Made by a program: the position numbers and the translations under genes. This document shows positions 6,256 through 7,716 of a stretch of DNA of 7,716 nucleotides, one piece after another. Below the pieces are notes generated by a model. That model worked only from the letters and a program-made list of their open reading frames with translations, made no database searches and was not told the DNA's origin. Origin of the DNA: Propionibacterium sp. (GTDB lineage Bacteria > Actinomycetota > Actinomycetes > Propionibacteriales > Propionibacteriaceae); the NCBI GenBank assembly GCA_012514785.1, contig JAAYZP010000131.1, positions 1 through 7,716 of the forward strand, read 5' to 3'. Every line of letters starts with the position of its first letter. Position 1 is the stretch's first letter.

Positions 6256-6261
6256 GGGCCC

Positions 6262-6267
6262 AACATA
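6262..6267 (-). promoter_or_regulatory. Putative -10 of the CapA-like gene (leaderless)
   Basis: On the minus strand TATGTT, then GGGCCC, then ATG at 6255. The 6-base gap puts the transcript start on the ATG, and no SD is visible. No convincing -35 was found. Confidence 0.5.
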
Positions 6268-6318
6268 GACGGCGCCCGGAGTCACCCCACCACCGACCGC
6301 GCAACCACTAGGGCTTTC

Positions 6319-6345
6319 GTCCGACCAATCCCAAAAGGTCCGACC
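6319..6345. repeat. GTCCGACC direct repeat in the divergent promoter region
   Basis: GTCCGACC occurs at 6319-6326 and 6338-6345 (19-bp period). With one more base the second copy, GGTCCGACC (6337-6345), is itself a palindrome around a central C. It could be a regulator half-site pair between the CapA-like and ABC transporter promoters, but the period is not a whole number of turns. Confidence 0.3.
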
Positions 6346-6380
6346 CATTAGCCCATTTTCGTGCTTTCCAGGGCCCAAAC

Positions 6381-6410
6381 CCACGATTTTGGTCACGATC
6401 GCGTCACAAT
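6381..6410 (+). promoter_or_regulatory. Triple YCACRAT repeat upstream of the transporter promoter
   Basis: CCACGAT (6381-6387), TCACGAT (6393-6399) and TCACAAT (6404-6410) lie 12 and 11 bases apart, on nearly the same face of the helix. The last two can also be read as GTCAC-N6-GTCAC, which resembles the spacing of actinobacterial GlnR boxes (GTnAC-N6-GAAAC). The array ends 11 bases before the putative -35, a position typical of an activator. The regulator is inferred, not shown. Confidence 0.4.
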
Positions 6411-6421
6411 GCGCAGTTCTA

Positions 6422-6450
6422 CTGACGGGGAAGCAACAAGTTGTTAGCTT
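6422..6450 (+). promoter_or_regulatory. Putative promoter of the glutamate transporter operon (leaderless)
   Basis: CTGACG (6422-6427, 4 of 6 matches to TTGACA) and TAGCTT (6445-6450, fits TANNNT) are separated by 17 bases. The -10 ends 6 bases before the ATG at 6457, so the mRNA should be leaderless. The spacer and first -10 base hold the palindrome AACAA-G-TTGTT (6435-6445), a possible repressor site. Confidence 0.55.
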
Positions 6451-6456
6451 CCTCCC

Positions 6457-7230
6457 ATGACGGACACCACTGCGAAGCGTTCCACCGAGCTCGGCCAACC
6501 CCTGGTCGTGCTCGAGAACGTCAACAAGCATTTCGGGGACCTCCATGTGCTCAAGGACATCAACCTGACCGTCCGCGAGGGCGAGGTCGTCGTCGTGATC
6601 GGTCCGTCCGGATCCGGGAAATCGACGCTCTGCCGCACCATCAACCGGCTCGAGACGTACGAATCCGGCGCCATCTCCATCGATGGGGTACAACTGCCGG
6701 AGGAGGGCAAGGCACTCGCGAAGCTCCGCGCCGACGTGGGCATGGTCTTCCAGAGCTTCAACCTCTTCCACCACAAGACGATCCTCGAGAACGTCACCAT
6801 GGGCCCGATCAAGGTTCGCAAGATGAAGGCGAACGACGCGAAGGACAGGGCGATGGACCTGCTCAAGCGCGTCGGCGTCGACCACCAGGCCCACAAGTAT
6901 CCAGCCCAACTATCCGGCGGCCAGCAGCAGCGCGTCGCCATCGCCCGATCCCTCGCCATGGACCCCACCGTGATGCTCTTCGACGAGCCCACGTCGGCCC
7001 TGGACCCCGAGATGATCAACGAAGTCCTCGACGTCATGACCAACCTCGCGCATGCGGGCATGACGATGATCGTGGTCACCCACGAGATGGGCTTCGCCCG
7101 CAAGGCTGCCGATCGCGTCGTCTTCATGTCTGACGGCGCCATCGTTGAGGAGAGCACACCCGACCAGTTCTTCACCAATCCGCAGTCGTCCCGTGCCAAG
7201 GATTTCCTCGGCAAGATCCTCACACAATGA
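6457..7230 (+). CDS. gluA: Glutamate/polar amino-acid ABC transporter ATPase
   Basis: This 257-residue cytoplasmic ATPase powers amino-acid import and belongs to the GlnQ/HisP/GluA group. All nucleotide-binding motifs are intact: Walker A GPSGSGKST (49-57), Q-loop Gln99 in FQSFNLF, signature LSGGQQQR (152-159), Walker B VMLFDEP (172-178), SALD D-loop (180-183) and switch His209 (THEMGFAR). The length is near the family norm (about 240-250) with a 16-residue extra N-terminus before the usual start of the fold. I chose the ATG at 6457 because the -10 lies 6 bases upstream and no better start with an SD is seen downstream. The gene is followed after 43 bases by a glutamate-binding protein gene, the same order as gluA-gluB in Corynebacterium gluABCD. 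Glutamate, glutamine or aspartate is the likely substrate; which one cannot be told from the ATPase. Confidence 0.93.
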   Translation: MTDTTAKRSTELGQPLVVLENVNKHFGDLHVLKDINLTVREGEVVVVIGPSGSGKSTLCRTINRLETYESGAISIDGVQLPEEGKALAKLRADVGMVFQSFNLFHHKTILENVTMGPIKVRKMKANDAKDRAMDLLKRVGVDHQAHKYPAQLSGGQQQRVAIARSLAMDPTVMLFDEPTSALDPEMINEVLDVMTNLAHAGMTMIVVTHEMGFARKAADRVVFMSDGAIVEESTPDQFFTNPQSSRAKDFLGKILTQ

Positions 7231-7257
7231 GGAACACCTCTTCATACCTGACATTTC

Positions 7258-7264
7258 AAAGGAG
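7258..7264 (+). promoter_or_regulatory. Ribosome binding site of the solute-binding protein gene
   Basis: AAAGGAG lies 9 bases before the ATG at 7274. It selects this start over the in-frame ATG at 7280. The strong site, in contrast to the leaderless first gene, fits an internal operon gene that is translated at high level. Confidence 0.65.
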
Positions 7265-7273
7265 AAAGATCCC

Positions 7274-7716
7274 ATGCGTATGAGCACCTTCCGAATCGCG
7301 GCCGTGGCAGCGGCCGTGGCACTCACCCTGACCGCCTGTGGCGGCGACGACGGCAACGGTAACGGCGACGCCGGCAACGGCGGTAACGGTGGCGGCGAAG
7401 TCATCAAGATCGGCTCGAAGTTCGACCAGCCCGGCCTCGGCCTCCAGGAGGGCGGCGAGATGTCGGGCTACGACGTCGACGTCGCGATCGCCGTCGCCGA
7501 GAAGCTCGGCTACTCCGAGGACCAGATCGAATGGCACGAGTCCCCCACCCCGCAGCGCGAGACCATGCTCGAGGCGGGCACGGTGGACATGATCGTCGCC
7601 ACCTACTCGATCACCGACTCCCGCAAGGAGCGCGTCGACTTCGCCGGCCCGTACCTCGTCGCAGGCCAGGACCTGCTGGTGCGCACCGACGACGACAGCA
7701 TCAACGGGCCCGCCGA
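7274..7716 (+). CDS. gluB: Glutamate-binding lipoprotein of ABC transporter, partial (3' end outside window)
   Basis: The first 147 codons of a family-3 solute-binding protein are present and the frame is open to the window end. The signal peptide ends in the lipobox L-T-A-C (Cys22), so the mature protein is a lipid-anchored receptor outside the membrane. Residues 23-42 are a Gly/Asn/Asp-rich spacer. The fold begins at about residue 43 with VIKIGSKFDQPGLG, then GYDVDVAIAVAEKLG (65-79), ETMLEAGTVDMIVATYSIT (about 92-110) and SRKERVDFAGPYLVAGQDLLV (about 112-132). These are typical of glutamate/glutamine-binding receptors; the KFDQPGLG block is characteristic of the actinobacterial GluB branch. 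Only the first lobe and part of the hinge are seen. It should deliver glutamate to the GluA ATPase with permeases encoded downstream. No terminator separates it from gluA. Confidence 0.92.
   Translation, partial: MRMSTFRIAAVAAAVALTLTACGGDDGNGNGDAGNGGNGGGEVIKIGSKFDQPGLGLQEGGEMSGYDVDVAIAVAEKLGYSEDQIEWHESPTPQRETMLEAGTVDMIVATYSITDSRKERVDFAGPYLVAGQDLLVRTDDDSINGPA

Noticed and set aside
4843..6351. Long plus-strand open frame of 502 codons antisense to the CapA-like gene
   Set aside because: Its product is His/Arg/Val/Asp-rich with no motif, and it mirrors the third-position GC of the real minus-strand gene, which has a signal peptide and complete metal-site motifs.
6256..6909. Upstream extension of the CapA-like frame to 6909
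   Set aside because: The extension runs antisense through gluA and the divergent promoter region. The lipoprotein signal peptide and leaderless -10 fix the start at 6255.
6444..7223. Minus-strand open frame of 259 codons antisense to gluA
   Set aside because: Ser/Arg/Thr-rich shadow without motifs. The plus strand encodes a full ABC ATPase with every expected motif.
1..7716. Mobile elements, CRISPR arrays, tRNA or rRNA genes, toxin-antitoxin or defence genes
   Set aside because: No transposase or integrase motif, no regularly spaced repeat array, no tRNA cloverleaf and no rRNA-like segment was seen. The genes are ordinary in codon use and show no sign of transfer.

Overview
The window is high-GC DNA (roughly 70% by eye) with strong G/C preference at third codon positions. 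It has lipoproteins with Pro/Thr/Ser- or Gly-rich linkers, a SARP/BTAD-type regulator, a GluA/GluB-type glutamate ABC transporter and several apparently leaderless promoters. Together these point to an actinomycete (Actinomycetota). I cannot place it more narrowly from sequence alone.

Layout, left to right. (1) 6-296 (+): small three-helix membrane protein. (2) 432-965 (+): secreted lipoprotein of unknown function, preceded by a pair of CTCTAAG repeats 11 bp apart and a TANNNT -10. (3) 971-2941 (-): 656-residue regulator with a helical TPR-like N-terminal part and a C-terminal winged-helix plus BTAD module. It converges on the lipoprotein gene with only 5 bp between the stop codons. (4) 3008-3601 (-): two-helix membrane protein with a basic C-terminal domain, upstream of the regulator and separated from it by a hairpin. 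(5) 3730-4698 (+): lipoprotein zinc peptidase of family M28 with all expected metal ligands. (6) 4699-4848: convergent intergenic region with a perfect 17-bp stem hairpin and a second smaller hairpin. (7) 4849-6255 (-): CapA/PgsA-type lipoprotein metallophosphatase with an extra N-terminal domain. (8) 6256-6456: divergent regulatory region. (9) 6457-7230 (+): amino-acid ABC ATPase (GluA/GlnQ type). (10) 7274 to the window end (+): start of the matching family-3 solute-binding lipoprotein (GluB type), cut by the window edge.

The right end is the start of a glutamate/glutamine import operon; the permease genes would be expected just beyond the window. The rest is a set of single-gene units whose products act mostly at or outside the membrane: three of the four exported proteins in full view or in part are metal- or solute-handling lipoproteins, and the regulator is cytoplasmic. 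I see no mobile element, CRISPR array, RNA gene or defence system. I also see no evidence for a wholly new system. The more interesting signals are regulatory: SARP-like direct repeats beside a SARP-like regulator, recurring TANNNT-N6-ATG leaderless starts, a triple repeat upstream of the transporter, and an unusually perfect hairpin between convergent genes.
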